64,000 nt of DNA from Gloeobacter kilaueensis JS1 (GCF_000484535.1 NC_022600.1:868001-932000); one strand, 5' to 3'; shown: positions 42,175 to 50,073, counted from the first letter of the stretch. Numbers and translations are program-made. The notes: generated by a model not told the origin, from the letters alone.

Positions 42175-42496
42175 AGCTAAAGCGTGCCTCGGGCCCTATC
42201 TGCAGGGGCTGGGCGCAACTGGCCGTCTTCTCGCGGATCGGTGCTTCGGGCGCTGCTGGGCGGCTGAGCAGCAGCTGTTTGCACTGAGGGCCGACGCTCT
42301 TACCCAGGCCAGTCTCAACGTTATTAGCTATCACGTAGGCGATCTGAAGGCCATCGCGTCGGAATGGGTGATCTGCTCCACCGACGAAGAGCGGGCCGAT
42401 CGACTGGAGCTGATCCAGGAGGTCGCCGATCGCTGCGAGCTGGCGATCAGAGGCTGGCTGGCCTACGAGTTGGAGCATCGCTGCAATGAAAGGTAG
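42161..42496 (+). CDS. phage hypothetical protein
   Basis: ATG 42161 with GGGGGTGG just upstream; 111 helical residues with Cys and Trp (LLADRCFGRCWAAEQQLFAL, LIQEVADRCELAIRGWLAYEL). It overlaps neighbours by 14 and 11 bases. Unknown. Confidence 0.5.
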   Translation: MSATKAKACLGPYLQGLGATGRLLADRCFGRCWAAEQQLFALRADALTQASLNVISYHVGDLKAIASEWVICSTDEERADRLELIQEVADRCELAIRGWLAYELEHRCNER

Positions 42497-42695
42497 CGCT
42501 GCAGGGGCGATCCGCTGTCCGGGCTGCGGGTGCCGCCTGAATAGCTGCATTCGCGCCACCAGAGGCAAGGAAGGGCTGCTGTCTGGCCACATATGCTTCC
42601 AGTGCCACCGCTTCTTTTTGCTCCTCAATACAGATCACCTTGCGCAGGGCGCAGCCCAGGAGGCGAGCGAGTGGGACGGCGAGCAGTTGATCTAA
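42486..42695 (+). CDS. small zinc-ribbon protein
   Basis: 69 residues with CPGCGCRLNSC and CFQCHRFF, a Cys4-type zinc ribbon like those of Com/phage DNA-binding adaptors. Overlaps both neighbours. Zinc binding is inferred from the Cys spacing. Confidence 0.55.
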   Translation: MKGSAAGAIRCPGCGCRLNSCIRATRGKEGLLSGHICFQCHRFFLLLNTDHLAQGAAQEASEWDGEQLI

Positions 42696-42922
42696 CTGGC
42701 CGGACTTTCGGCCAGCTTGTGGCCCTGCAGCCCGCTGGATGCGCCGGGCGAGGGCTATACAGGGTACCCCTTTGGGAGTGCCGCTGCCTCTGTGGCCAAC
42801 TCGCCACAGTCCGATCAACCTATCTGAACGCTGGCCGGACACGTTCGTGCGGCTGCCTGCGGGTAGAGCACGGGCGCAGATTGGGCCAGAGCAATCGAAA
42901 GCTATCTGGGAGGGCACTCTGA
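42671..42922 (+). CDS. zinc-ribbon phage protein, copy 1
   Basis: GTG 42671 is fixed by a perfect AGGAGG at 42658-42663. The 83-residue product reads DLTGRTFGQLVALQPAG, WECRCLCGQLATVRSTYLNAG and RTRSCGCLR, the pattern of a family frequent in phages next to HNH genes (DLTGxxFGxL...WxCxCxCG...SCGC). Cys residues should bind one zinc. The following gene is a paralogue. Overlap of 25 bases with the upstream gene. Confidence 0.65.
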   Translation: MGRRAVDLTGRTFGQLVALQPAGCAGRGLYRVPLWECRCLCGQLATVRSTYLNAGRTRSCGCLRVEHGRRLGQSNRKLSGRAL

Positions 42923-43155
42923 TGCCCATTCGAGCAATGGAGCTGGCAGGCCAGACTTTCACTCGCTGGACAGTGCTGAGCCGGTACGACGGGCCGCGCC
43001 TGCTCTGCGGGCCAATCTATTGGGTCTGCCGCTGCGAGTGCGGCAATGTTCGAGCCGTCGAGCAGTGCTCTTTGAGAGCTGGGAAATCCCGCTCTTGCGG
43101 TTGCCTGCGGCGGGAACTACTCATGAATCGGGGAAACAATACTCATGACGACTGA
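42922..43155 (+). CDS. zinc-ribbon phage protein, copy 2
   Basis: ATG 42922 shares a base with the upstream stop (TGATG); 77 residues. ELAGQTFTRWTVLSRYDG, WVCRCECGNVRAVEQCSLRAG and KSRSCGCLRREL align with the preceding gene across the full length, so the two arose by tandem duplication. Function of the family is unknown. Confidence 0.65.
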   Translation: MPIRAMELAGQTFTRWTVLSRYDGPRLLCGPIYWVCRCECGNVRAVEQCSLRAGKSRSCGCLRRELLMNRGNNTHDD

Positions 43156-44674
43156 ATTGCAATTGCATGATTTTCAGGCAGGTCAATCTGTCTGGATAAC
43201 CAGTGACAGGCTCGGCTACCAGGGCCAGAGCGCTGTGATTTTGGCTGTTGAAGGCAACGAAATCACCGTCAAACAAGGTGACGGTCGAGAGCGCTTGTAC
43301 AAACCTGAAGAACTGGCTTTCCAGGCGCAGCCAGAGGCATCATTACCGCCCCTATTTACGCCTGGGCAACGGGTGCGCGTCGTATCTGGCGACCGGGCGG
43401 GCAAATCGGGCGTTGTCACCACGATTTCTTCAAGCGGAATTGTGCGTGTGCGCGGCGACGAGCAGACCGCTGGACCACCGTGGGCGATTGGCGCGCACCA
43501 TCTTGAGGCGATGGCAGCTGAGGAGGAGGCGACTCCCGCCCCGCCGTCGAACGAGGCACAAAATACCGAAGAAGAGCCGTTGAAGCCCGGCGATTGCGTG
43601 AGCGGGCCTCTATTTGAGTGCGGCCAGGTGCGCTTTGTGGGCACTGACGACGATGGGCCGTGGGCCGATGTGCGCTGGGTGGCCGACTCGCGGATCAAGA
43701 GCGCCAAGTTTCCGCAAGCCCAGCTGAAAAAGCTCGAAGACGGCGCTTTTGAGGCTCCCTCCGGCTTGCCGCAGCCATTCCGCCCTGCGCGGAACTTCAA
43801 AGCTCTCGATTGGGTGGGCACGCCGAATGGCCCGGCTTTGATCACAGAGGTTAAGCCTGCGATCGGCGACTGGCTTTATGCAGCACAGGTGGGCGGCGAG
43901 GATGGCTCGGTCGTCTATTTTTATCAGACGACCGGCGGCTTAAAGAAGTGCGATCCACCGCCGGTGGCCGCCGAACAACGTTACGAGCCGGACCTATTTG
44001 CCAAGATCCTGGCGCGGGACGGCTCTCCTGTTGAGGAGGGCCAATCTCCCCCGCTGAAGGGAGGGCCAATCTCCCCCGCCGAGGGGAGCGCAGCCCCGCT
44101 TCCCCCAGCCATGCCCTTCAGCGATCAACTCTCTGATTGCTTTGTTCCGCCGCCTGTTGAGGCGTTCCCTGAAGAGCGCCAGGCCCACCACCAGGCCCGC
44201 GATAAACAGTTCGGCGAACTGCTGGCGGCTGAGCCTAAGTGTCCTCATTGCGGCGCGCCTGCAATTGTCAGCCGCGGCCCCAACTGCTGGTGCTGCAACC
44301 TGCCGTTGGAAGGCAAGGACGATTCCGAGGGAGAGACTCCTCCTGCCGCTGCAGCGACTTCGCAGGCTAGGGATCTGTTCTCGCTGCTATCTGCTGCCAC
44401 TCGTGAGGCGGTGCGCGTAATGGCTCTGCTGGAGGATGAGCGGCAGGCAAAGCACCGAGCAGCGGATGTGCAGGCCATTGCCTCTCAGAAGGCGCTTGAG
44501 GAGGTGCGGCAGTTGCGCGAACGGCTGGCCCGAGCAGATCGCCTCAAGGCCGCCGCCGCCGCTTTCAGGACCGCCATTGCAGCACCCGTATCGACCGACA
44601 GGGTGAACGAAATCATGCGCGCTCAGCACGAGCTGCTGGCCGCTGCGCTTGAGTGTGAGGAGGGCGAGGGGTGA
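43145..44674 (+). CDS. multi-KOW-like, zinc-ribbon and coiled-coil protein
   Basis: A 509-residue protein unlike standard phage proteins. The N-terminal 300 residues contain about four repeats of a small SH3/KOW-like barrel: AGQSVWITSDRLGYQGQSAVI, PGQRVRVVSGDRAGKSGVVTTI, PGDCVSGPLFECGQVRFVGT and LDWVGTPNGPALITEVKP. A zinc ribbon follows (CPHCGAPAIVSRGPNCWCC), then a coiled coil (about 415-505). KOW domains bind RNA polymerase or RNA in NusG and ribosomal proteins, so an RNA- or polymerase-linked role is possible. Unknown otherwise. Confidence 0.55.
   Translation: MTTELQLHDFQAGQSVWITSDRLGYQGQSAVILAVEGNEITVKQGDGRERLYKPEELAFQAQPEASLPPLFTPGQRVRVVSGDRAGKSGVVTTISSSGIVRVRGDEQTAGPPWAIGAHHLEAMAAEEEATPAPPSNEAQNTEEEPLKPGDCVSGPLFECGQVRFVGTDDDGPWADVRWVADSRIKSAKFPQAQLKKLEDGAFEAPSGLPQPFRPARNFKALDWVGTPNGPALITEVKPAIGDWLYAAQVGGEDGSVVYFYQTTGGLKKCDPPPVAAEQRYEPDLFAKILARDGSPVEEGQSPPLKGGPISPAEGSAAPLPPAMPFSDQLSDCFVPPPVEAFPEERQAHHQARDKQFGELLAAEPKCPHCGAPAIVSRGPNCWCCNLPLEGKDDSEGETPPAAAATSQARDLFSLLSAATREAVRVMALLEDERQAKHRAADVQAIASQKALEEVRQLRERLARADRLKAAAAAFRTAIAAPVSTDRVNEIMRAQHELLAAALECEEGEG
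44036..44079 (+). repeat. 19-bp direct repeat inside the KOW gene
   Basis: GAGGGCCAATCTCCCCCGC occurs at 44036-44054 and again at 44061-44079. The 25-base period is not a multiple of three, so the copies are read in different frames. It lies in the Pro-rich linker. Confidence 0.7.
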
Positions 44675-45705
44675 AGCCTTGCACCTTTGGCAGTCTATTT
44701 TCTGGCGGGGGCCTAGTGGACCTCGGAGCGGTGGCGGCTGGGTTGCAGCCTCGGTGGGCGATCGAGATCGATCCAGCAGTAGCAGGCGTATTTCGAGCCA
44801 ACCACAACACCCCGCTCATTGAGGGCGATGTAGCGGCGATCGACCCGAACGATCTCGATCCTGTCGAAGTTCTTTGGGCCTCGCCTCCATGCCAGGCGTT
44901 TAGCCAGGCGCGCAATCAGTCGCTGCCGCAGCGAACCGACGCCGATCTTGGTCTTCACATTCTCCGCTACACCGCAGTCCTCCGACCCCGCCTAGTGGTC
45001 GTTGAGAACGTGCCCGCCTACCAGCACAGCGACCAACTGGCGCAGATAGTCGCGGGCCTCTGGGAGCAGAGCTATTTTGTGTGTCACCAGCTGCTGAATG
45101 CCAGCTGGTTCGGCACCCCTCAGACTCGCCATCGCCTTATCCTTCGAGCCTTTCGCGGCAGCCTCGTTCCTGAACTGCGCACTTCGGCGGCGAAAGCGGG
45201 CTGGTGGTCAGCGGTTGCAGATCTGGCCGATTCCTTTCCGCCCTCTCAGCTCGCACCGTGGCAGTTGAAGAAGCTCTTTCCGCTGGAACATTTTCTAGGA
45301 GAGGCAAACACACTGATTCGCGGCTGTGGCCCCAACCAGCGTGGGCCGTGGACTGTTGGAGCCGGGCGATCGGCTCCAACAGTGATTGCTTGCGCTGATA
45401 AAATCACTCTTCGCGCCTGGCTCGTCGATGGGCAGTTCAACGGCAGCCCCGACCAACGCGACCGACCGCCTACGGTGCGCAGAGGAGACGAGCCCGCCTA
45501 CACGATTACGAGTAGCGGGGCGCTTCGCCCCGCTAGAGCCTGCCTGGATGGCCGTGTAGTTGCCCTAACTACCAGAGCGCTCGCACGGTTTCAGGATCTG
45601 CCCGACACCTATCAGTTGCCAGCGAACAAAACCCTGGCCTGCAAGGTGATTGGCAATGGCGTGCCTGTGCGAATGGCTGCAGCAATTTTGCGGGGGATGG
45701 CATGA
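44671..45705 (+). CDS. C5-cytosine DNA methyltransferase
   Basis: GTG 44671 overlaps the previous stop. The 344-residue enzyme has motif I FSGGGLVDLG, motif IV SPPCQAFSQ with catalytic Cys74, motif VI VVVENV (109-114), motif VIII QTRHR (151-155) and a C-terminal motif X IGNGVP. It transfers methyl from SAM to cytosine in a specific DNA site. No restriction gene is adjacent, so it is probably an orphan protective methylase. Confidence 0.92.
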   Translation: MKPCTFGSLFSGGGLVDLGAVAAGLQPRWAIEIDPAVAGVFRANHNTPLIEGDVAAIDPNDLDPVEVLWASPPCQAFSQARNQSLPQRTDADLGLHILRYTAVLRPRLVVVENVPAYQHSDQLAQIVAGLWEQSYFVCHQLLNASWFGTPQTRHRLILRAFRGSLVPELRTSAAKAGWWSAVADLADSFPPSQLAPWQLKKLFPLEHFLGEANTLIRGCGPNQRGPWTVGAGRSAPTVIACADKITLRAWLVDGQFNGSPDQRDRPPTVRRGDEPAYTITSSGALRPARACLDGRVVALTTRALARFQDLPDTYQLPANKTLACKVIGNGVPVRMAAAILRGMA

Positions 45706-46526
45706 TTACCCGCCCCGCACTCCGTTGGTACGGTTCCAAATGGCGGCTGGCGCGCTGGATCATTTCTCACATGCCGCCGCACACCCGCTACGTTGAGCCT
45801 TTTGCAGGCAGTCTCGCTGTCCTTCTGCAGAAGCCGCCGGTGAGGTGTGAGGTTGTCAGTGACCTCGACGAGGAAGTCTGCAACTTTTTTGCGGTCCTTC
45901 GGGATCAGTTCGTAGAGCTGATCCGCGTCATTCGCCTGACACCTTACCACCGGTTGGAGTTCGAGCGGGCCTGGTTGTCAGTACCAGCCGCCGATCCGAT
46001 TGAACGGGCCCGCCGGTTCTACGTGCGCAGCTGGCAGGGCCAAAGCGGCCCGACCGGCAAGTACATGCCAGGGTGGCGCAGCAATCCGGACGGCAAGCGC
46101 AGTGTAGATCCCGTGCGTGACTTTCTCAATGACAGCCATTTGATGGCCGTTGCTCGTCGATTGCGCCTCGTTCACTGGGAAACTCGGCCTGCGATCGAGA
46201 CCATTCAGCGATGGGGCGGGGCAAATCAGACGCTCATCTACTGCGATCCGCCCTATCTCGGCAACCGCAAAGCGAACGATGAGTACGCCCACACGATGAG
46301 CGAGGCTGATCACATTCGTCTGTTTGAGCAGCTCGAAATGATGGATGCGACGGCCATAGTCAGCCATGCGCCATGCCCGCTGTACGACGAACTGTATGCC
46401 AGCTGGACTCGTTTCGGTAAGGCTGCGCAGACAAGAGCCGGCAAGCCCAGTCTTGAGTGCATTTGGATTTCACCTGCCGCCACCGCCGCTGCTGGTGGGC
46501 TGCTGAAGCTGGAGGTGGGCCGGTGA
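45702..46526 (+). CDS. DNA N6-adenine methyltransferase (D12 class)
   Basis: 274 residues, ATGA-coupled to the cytosine methylase. N-terminal RWYGSKWRLA, motif I RYVEPFAGSLAVLLQKP and motif IV YCDPPY (182-185) identify a Dam/D12-type enzyme. The recognition site is not readable; GATC is plausible for the class. With the C5 enzyme it would give the phage double modification against host restriction. Confidence 0.92.
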   Translation: MITRPALRWYGSKWRLARWIISHMPPHTRYVEPFAGSLAVLLQKPPVRCEVVSDLDEEVCNFFAVLRDQFVELIRVIRLTPYHRLEFERAWLSVPAADPIERARRFYVRSWQGQSGPTGKYMPGWRSNPDGKRSVDPVRDFLNDSHLMAVARRLRLVHWETRPAIETIQRWGGANQTLIYCDPPYLGNRKANDEYAHTMSEADHIRLFEQLEMMDATAIVSHAPCPLYDELYASWTRFGKAAQTRAGKPSLECIWISPAATAAAGGLLKLEVGR

Positions 46527-46801
46527 GCAAAACCCTTCTCGAATCTTTCACCGCAGCTCAGCGCGAATGGTTGCGCGATCACGTCGCCTTTTACACCTAC
46601 AAGTTGCCTCGCCAAGAGCTGATCCAACGAGTTGAGCGGATCGCCCGCGAAGCTCGCACGTTGCAGGCCAGGCTGACAGATAAGCCGCAAGTGCAGGCTG
46701 AAGTGCTCGCCAACATGAAAATGGCGCTATCGATACTTGAAACCCTGGGCTACACGGTCGGCCCAGGCAATACTTTACAGGAGCGTGAATCATGCCAATG
46801 A
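46523..46801 (+). CDS. phage hypothetical helical protein
   Basis: GTG 46523 overlaps the methylase stop as GTGA; 92 residues, helical (REWLRDHVAFYTYKLPRQELIQRVERIAREARTLQARL). Unknown function. Confidence 0.5.
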   Translation: MSKTLLESFTAAQREWLRDHVAFYTYKLPRQELIQRVERIAREARTLQARLTDKPQVQAEVLANMKMALSILETLGYTVGPGNTLQERESCQ

Positions 46802-47100
46802 ATCGCGCCTTGTATCCGATAAATTGGGACGAGATAGCAACAGCTATCAAGGCGGCGGCGGATTGGCGATGCGCTCACTGTGGTAAGCAGTGCCGACGCC
46901 CTGGCGAGAAGTTCGACACTCATCGCCGCACAGCAACAACCGCCCACCTAAATCACAATCCGGCGGACTGTAGAGCGAGCAATCTGCGATGCCTTTGCGC
47001 GCCATGCCACTTGGCATACGACGCAGAGCATCACAAGAAAAACGCGGCCCTGACGCGGCTTGCGCGACAACAAAAGGAGCAAAACAGTGTACGGACTTGA
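46792..47100 (+). CDS. HNH-like zinc protein
   Basis: ATG 46792 (AGGAG 8 bases upstream); 102 residues. WRCAHCGKQC, then AHLNHNPADCRASNLRCLCAPCHLAYD is an HNH nuclease pattern with structural Cys pairs. Family members nick DNA, but many small phage copies are uncharacterised. Next to the methylases it may act in DNA packaging or modification. Confidence 0.7.
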   Translation: MPMNRALYPINWDEIATAIKAAADWRCAHCGKQCRRPGEKFDTHRRTATTAHLNHNPADCRASNLRCLCAPCHLAYDAEHHKKNAALTRLARQQKEQNSVRT

Positions 47101-47353
47101 TAGGCAAATCATGAAAGAAGGGCTGCTGATTCTATCAATTTTGGCGCTGGCAACCGGCCCCAGATCCACCGCTGAAATCGTCAGGAACGCTGGGCTGAAT
47201 CTGCCCAGCGGCTCACGACATCTCAACAATCTGGCAACGCACGGCTATGTTGTGTGTTGCGGAATCGTGGGTCGGAAACCTCAACAAACCTGGCAGATAA
47301 GTGATGCTGGCCGTGAGCGGCTGGCAAAAGGGAAAAACAATGAGTCGTTATAG
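47087..47353 (+). CDS. winged-helix regulator-like protein
   Basis: GTG 47087 has AAAGGAG 7 bases upstream; 88 residues. SILALATGPRSTAEIVRNAGLNLPSGSRHLNNLATHGYVV followed by QTWQISDAGRERL has the MarR/ArsR winged-helix shape. It overlaps both neighbours by 14 bases. Likely DNA-binding; role unknown. Confidence 0.55.
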   Translation: MYGLDRQIMKEGLLILSILALATGPRSTAEIVRNAGLNLPSGSRHLNNLATHGYVVCCGIVGRKPQQTWQISDAGRERLAKGKNNESL

Positions 47354-48281
47354 ATGGCTGAAGCTTCACCACGACATAATTGCTGACATAAAACTCAGGC
47401 GATTTAGCCCTGCTGAGAAGTGGGCATGGGTCGTGATTCTTTGTCTTGCGAGCCAATCGACTAAGAGGGGAATAGTTACGGCAGATCCTGAAGATGTTGC
47501 CGAAGCTTGCGAATTCAATAATTTTCAAGATTGGCTTTATTTTCGAGACAAGCTCGTAGCGAAGGGCATGGTCGAATTAACCTCGGACGGGTTACTTGTT
47601 TGCAATTTTGCCGAGCGGCAGTACGACAATCCCTCAGACGCGCCGGACGAGACACGCGAACGGAAGGCGCGACAAAGAGCCAGGGAAAAAGCTGCACAAG
47701 CTCAGGCCGAAAAAGCAGGTGTCACGAGCAGTCACGAGCAGTCACGAGGATGTCACGAGGATGTCACGACACAGATAAGAGGAGAAGAGAATAGATCAGA
47801 AGAGAAAAGAGAAGAGAAGAATTTAGAACCCCCCAACCCCCCCGCCGGCGGGGGGCACGAGGCGCAAAAAAAAGCCGAGCCTGCTACAGCAAAGCGCTCG
47901 AAACCTCGGCCCGACAGCGCAGACGGGATTGAGCTACCCGAAAGCCTGGAATCTCCGCAACTGCGGCAAGCGCTCGGAGAGTGGCTTGAGCACAAGCGAC
48001 AAATTCGCGACCCACTTCGAGAGCTCGGAATTGCAAAATTAATCAAACGCCTTGCAGTGCTTGGGATTGAGCGCTCTGTAGCAGCGATTGATTACTCGAT
48101 TGCGAACGGCTGGAAAGGGGTTTTTGAAGAGAAAAATTCCGCCGTCGCTCCCAAGTTTGGCAAAGTTGCACAATTTAAGTCAGCAGAGGAAAAGCGCCGC
48201 GAACAGCTCGAAGCCTGGGCGCGCGGCGAACCGCTGCAACACGAAGAACCGTTCATCGACGTGGAGGCAAATCATGCGTGA
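47340..48281 (+). CDS. phage replisome-organizer-like protein
   Basis: ATG 47340, 313 residues. The N-terminus (SRYRWLKLHHDIIADIKLRRFSPAEKWAWVVILCLASQ) resembles the winged-helix N-domain of phage replication organizers. A low-complexity linker (Glu/Arg/Pro/Gly) follows at about 120-190, then a helical C-domain (LRQALGEWLEHKRQIRDPLRELGIAKLIKRL). It would open the phage origin or load helicase. The linker DNA is repetitive and strongly palindromic. Confidence 0.6.
   Translation: MSRYRWLKLHHDIIADIKLRRFSPAEKWAWVVILCLASQSTKRGIVTADPEDVAEACEFNNFQDWLYFRDKLVAKGMVELTSDGLLVCNFAERQYDNPSDAPDETRERKARQRAREKAAQAQAEKAGVTSSHEQSRGCHEDVTTQIRGEENRSEEKREEKNLEPPNPPAGGGHEAQKKAEPATAKRSKPRPDSADGIELPESLESPQLRQALGEWLEHKRQIRDPLRELGIAKLIKRLAVLGIERSVAAIDYSIANGWKGVFEEKNSAVAPKFGKVAQFKSAEEKRREQLEAWARGEPLQHEEPFIDVEANHA
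47716..47885 (+). repeat. low-complexity tract in the replication gene
   Basis: In succession: five GTCACGAG-type direct repeats (47720-47770), a purine run of AGA/GAA, a perfect 18-bp palindrome CCCCCC-GCCGGC-GGGGGG (47838-47855) and a run of eight A (47875-47882). All are in the linker of the gene. Confidence 0.75.
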
Positions 48282-48975
48282 GAGCGAGAAATCGAGATTT
48301 TTGCACTGCCTCGACGGCGTGATGGCTGCGACGGGCAGACCTCTCAACCCTGCTGCTGTTCCGGTGTGGTGGGCCGTTCTTGAACCTTTTGCGCTTGAGG
48401 GCGTCGAAGCGGCCCTTTACGCCTGGGCCGCCAAAGAGCAAAAGGCTCCTGTGCCCGCCGACATAGCCAGGATGCTCTCAGCCGAACTGGCGGACGGATG
48501 GCCGGGGGCTGACGAAGCTTGGGCCTTGCTTCCGCTCAGCGAATACGACTCCGGCCTGCTCACCGACGAAGCGGCTGAGGCGATGGGCGTTGCCTTGCCG
48601 CTTGCTTATCGAGGCGACGAGACAGGCGCTCGGATGGCTTTTAGGGACGCCTACAATCGCTGCCGGGATGCGGCGATTGCGGCAGGCAAGAGGCCGCGCT
48701 GGTTTTTCACTTGCGGCATGGACCCCACTAGGCGCGCCCCAGTGTTACTCGATGCCGTGCGCAAGAGGCGGCTGCCCCTGGATCATTGCCTGCAGTTTTT
48801 GCCCGGCGACCATGCGCCCGAACTGCTTCGCGCCCTGGGCGTGGCGAGGCACCCGCTTCTTGTCGAGCACGAGCAGGCAGGCATCGAGAGGCTGCGCCGG
48901 ATGTTGGATGCCGCTTGGCCTAAAGAGTTGCCTGCCGCCGATAACGATGAGCTGGAGGGCGAGGATGAAGATTGA
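48274..48975 (+). CDS. phage hypothetical protein, possible replication partner
   Basis: ATG 48274 overlaps the preceding gene by 8 bases; 233 residues. The N-terminal part (FLHCLDGVMAATGRPLNPAAVPVWWAVLEPFALEGVEAALYAWA) resembles helicase-loader-adjacent phage proteins of the Gp37/loader-inhibitor kind, only at the level of pattern. A middle domain AFRDAYNRCRDAAIAAGKRPRW follows. Unknown function, probably replication. Confidence 0.5.
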   Translation: MRESEKSRFLHCLDGVMAATGRPLNPAAVPVWWAVLEPFALEGVEAALYAWAAKEQKAPVPADIARMLSAELADGWPGADEAWALLPLSEYDSGLLTDEAAEAMGVALPLAYRGDETGARMAFRDAYNRCRDAAIAAGKRPRWFFTCGMDPTRRAPVLLDAVRKRRLPLDHCLQFLPGDHAPELLRALGVARHPLLVEHEQAGIERLRRMLDAAWPKELPAADNDELEGEDED

Positions 48976-49189
48976 GCCCGACCGCGAAGTGGCGCTGAAC
49001 GCCTTTCAGGCTGGCCTGCAACAGGCAATTGACGCCGCCACGCTTGACAGCAAGATTCGGATACAGCGCTTTGCAAGAAGGCTGTGCCTGCGCAAAGAGG
49101 TCACGCCCGAAGAGCGCCGTCGGGAACGCTCAAGAGAAGCGGCTGCGGATTGGTTGAAGCTTTCGCCGCAGGTGTTGGGCAATGAGTGA
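48965..49189 (+). CDS. phage hypothetical protein, basic helical
   Basis: ATG 48965 lies in the tail of the preceding gene; 74 residues, basic helical (IRIQRFARRLCLRKEVTPEERRRERSREAAADWLKL). Could bind nucleic acid. Unknown. Confidence 0.5.
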   Translation: MKIEPDREVALNAFQAGLQQAIDAATLDSKIRIQRFARRLCLRKEVTPEERRRERSREAAADWLKLSPQVLGNE

Positions 49190-49397
49190 TATTGCCCACC
49201 AGGTGGCCGCCATCGATGTCGAGGCCGCCCGTGCTGGGTTCAGCAGATACGAGCTGCGCCTGCTCGTCTGGGGCCGCTACAACGCTGTCCGCAGGGCTGA
49301 ACTCACTCCCGACGAGTTGGTGGACTTGCTTGAACACCTGCAACAGTTGCCCACACGATTACCTGCAAACAAACTTTTAACGGGAGCAGCAAGATGA
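49182..49397 (+). CDS. phage hypothetical protein
   Basis: 71 residues, helical (AGFSRYELRLLVWGRYNAVRRAELTPDELVDLLEHLQQL). Overlaps neighbours by 8 and 4 bases. Unknown. Confidence 0.45.
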   Translation: MSDIAHQVAAIDVEAARAGFSRYELRLLVWGRYNAVRRAELTPDELVDLLEHLQQLPTRLPANKLLTGAAR

Positions 49398-49870
49398 AAA
49401 CGAAACAAGAAGCCAAGGAAGCTCTGATGCTTGCTGGCTGGAGCGAAGAAGAGATCGAATCGGTTGGCATTGTCTTGCCGCCGCCATCACCAACTATCAA
49501 TCCTGAAGATTTGCAAACCTGCCCAGACAGGATGCAGAGCTTTGGCCCACAGCGCCGCGAAGAGAACCTGGATCACTGGGCAAAACGAGGAGCCGATCGC
49601 GTTTGTTCTTACTGCGGCAGCATGCACCCGGATGAGTTCGTCGCCTTTTTGCGCCGCGCCGCAGATCCGGCTCAACCCGATCGGCTCGGATTGACGGACA
49701 AGAATTACAAGCTCTACGTCCACAGGCCCGGTGTCAGCAACGCCGGTCAGGGCGCAATCAAGTTCTATAAATGGCACCTTGCTCCAGAAGGCCAAGAGCT
49801 GGAGGAGCTGGAGGCTTTATTCAAGGCAGCCGTGCAGCAATCGCGTATTAAATACGGGGGCATCGCATGA
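49394..49870 (+). CDS. conserved-type phage protein with CSYCGSMHP motif
   Basis: 158 residues, ATGA-coupled. HWAKRGADRVCSYCGSMHPDEFVAFL contains a zinc-knuckle-like CxxC, followed by DKNYKLYVHRPGV...GAIKFYKWHL. I have seen this arrangement in hypothetical proteins of other tailed phages. Function unknown; last sure gene of the early operon. Confidence 0.6.
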   Translation: MKTKQEAKEALMLAGWSEEEIESVGIVLPPPSPTINPEDLQTCPDRMQSFGPQRREENLDHWAKRGADRVCSYCGSMHPDEFVAFLRRAADPAQPDRLGLTDKNYKLYVHRPGVSNAGQGAIKFYKWHLAPEGQELEELEALFKAAVQQSRIKYGGIA

Positions 49871-50040
49871 GCACTGGAGAGATCGACTTCAAGCGGCTGC
49901 GGCCAAAGGTGAGCAAAATGGCTGAAACCCAGTCAGGAAGCGGGTTTCAGCTTTTTGGGCGGGTCGGCGCGGGTCCTTCCGGGGCCAAAAGACAGTGCGG
50001 GTATGGGCTGCCCAACTTTTCGCTAGTTACAGCCTTTTAA
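49867..50040 (+). CDS. possible last gene of the early operon
   Basis: ATG 49867 overlaps the preceding stop as ATGA and opens 57 residues (MSTGEIDFKRLRPKVSKMAE...). The strong terminator at 49921-49956 lies inside the frame, so transcripts would usually be cut before the stop; the frame may be fortuitous or read only by antiterminated RNA. Confidence 0.3.
   Translation: MSTGEIDFKRLRPKVSKMAETQSGSGFQLFGRVGAGPSGAKRQCGYGLPNFSLVTAF
49921..49956 (+). terminator. strong intrinsic terminator of the early operon
   Basis: GCTGAAACCC (49921-49930) and GGGTTTCAGC (49942-49951) form a perfect 10-bp stem over an 11-base loop, followed directly by TTTTT. It separates the early operon from the late operon. 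Confidence 0.9.
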
Positions 50041-50073
50041 GACCCGACATGCCGCTGCAACGTTCGTAAAGAC

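Noticed and set aside
47875-47882. Programmed frameshift at A8 in the replication gene
   Set aside because: The zero frame continues through a sensible C-terminal domain to a stop that overlaps the next gene, so no shift is needed.
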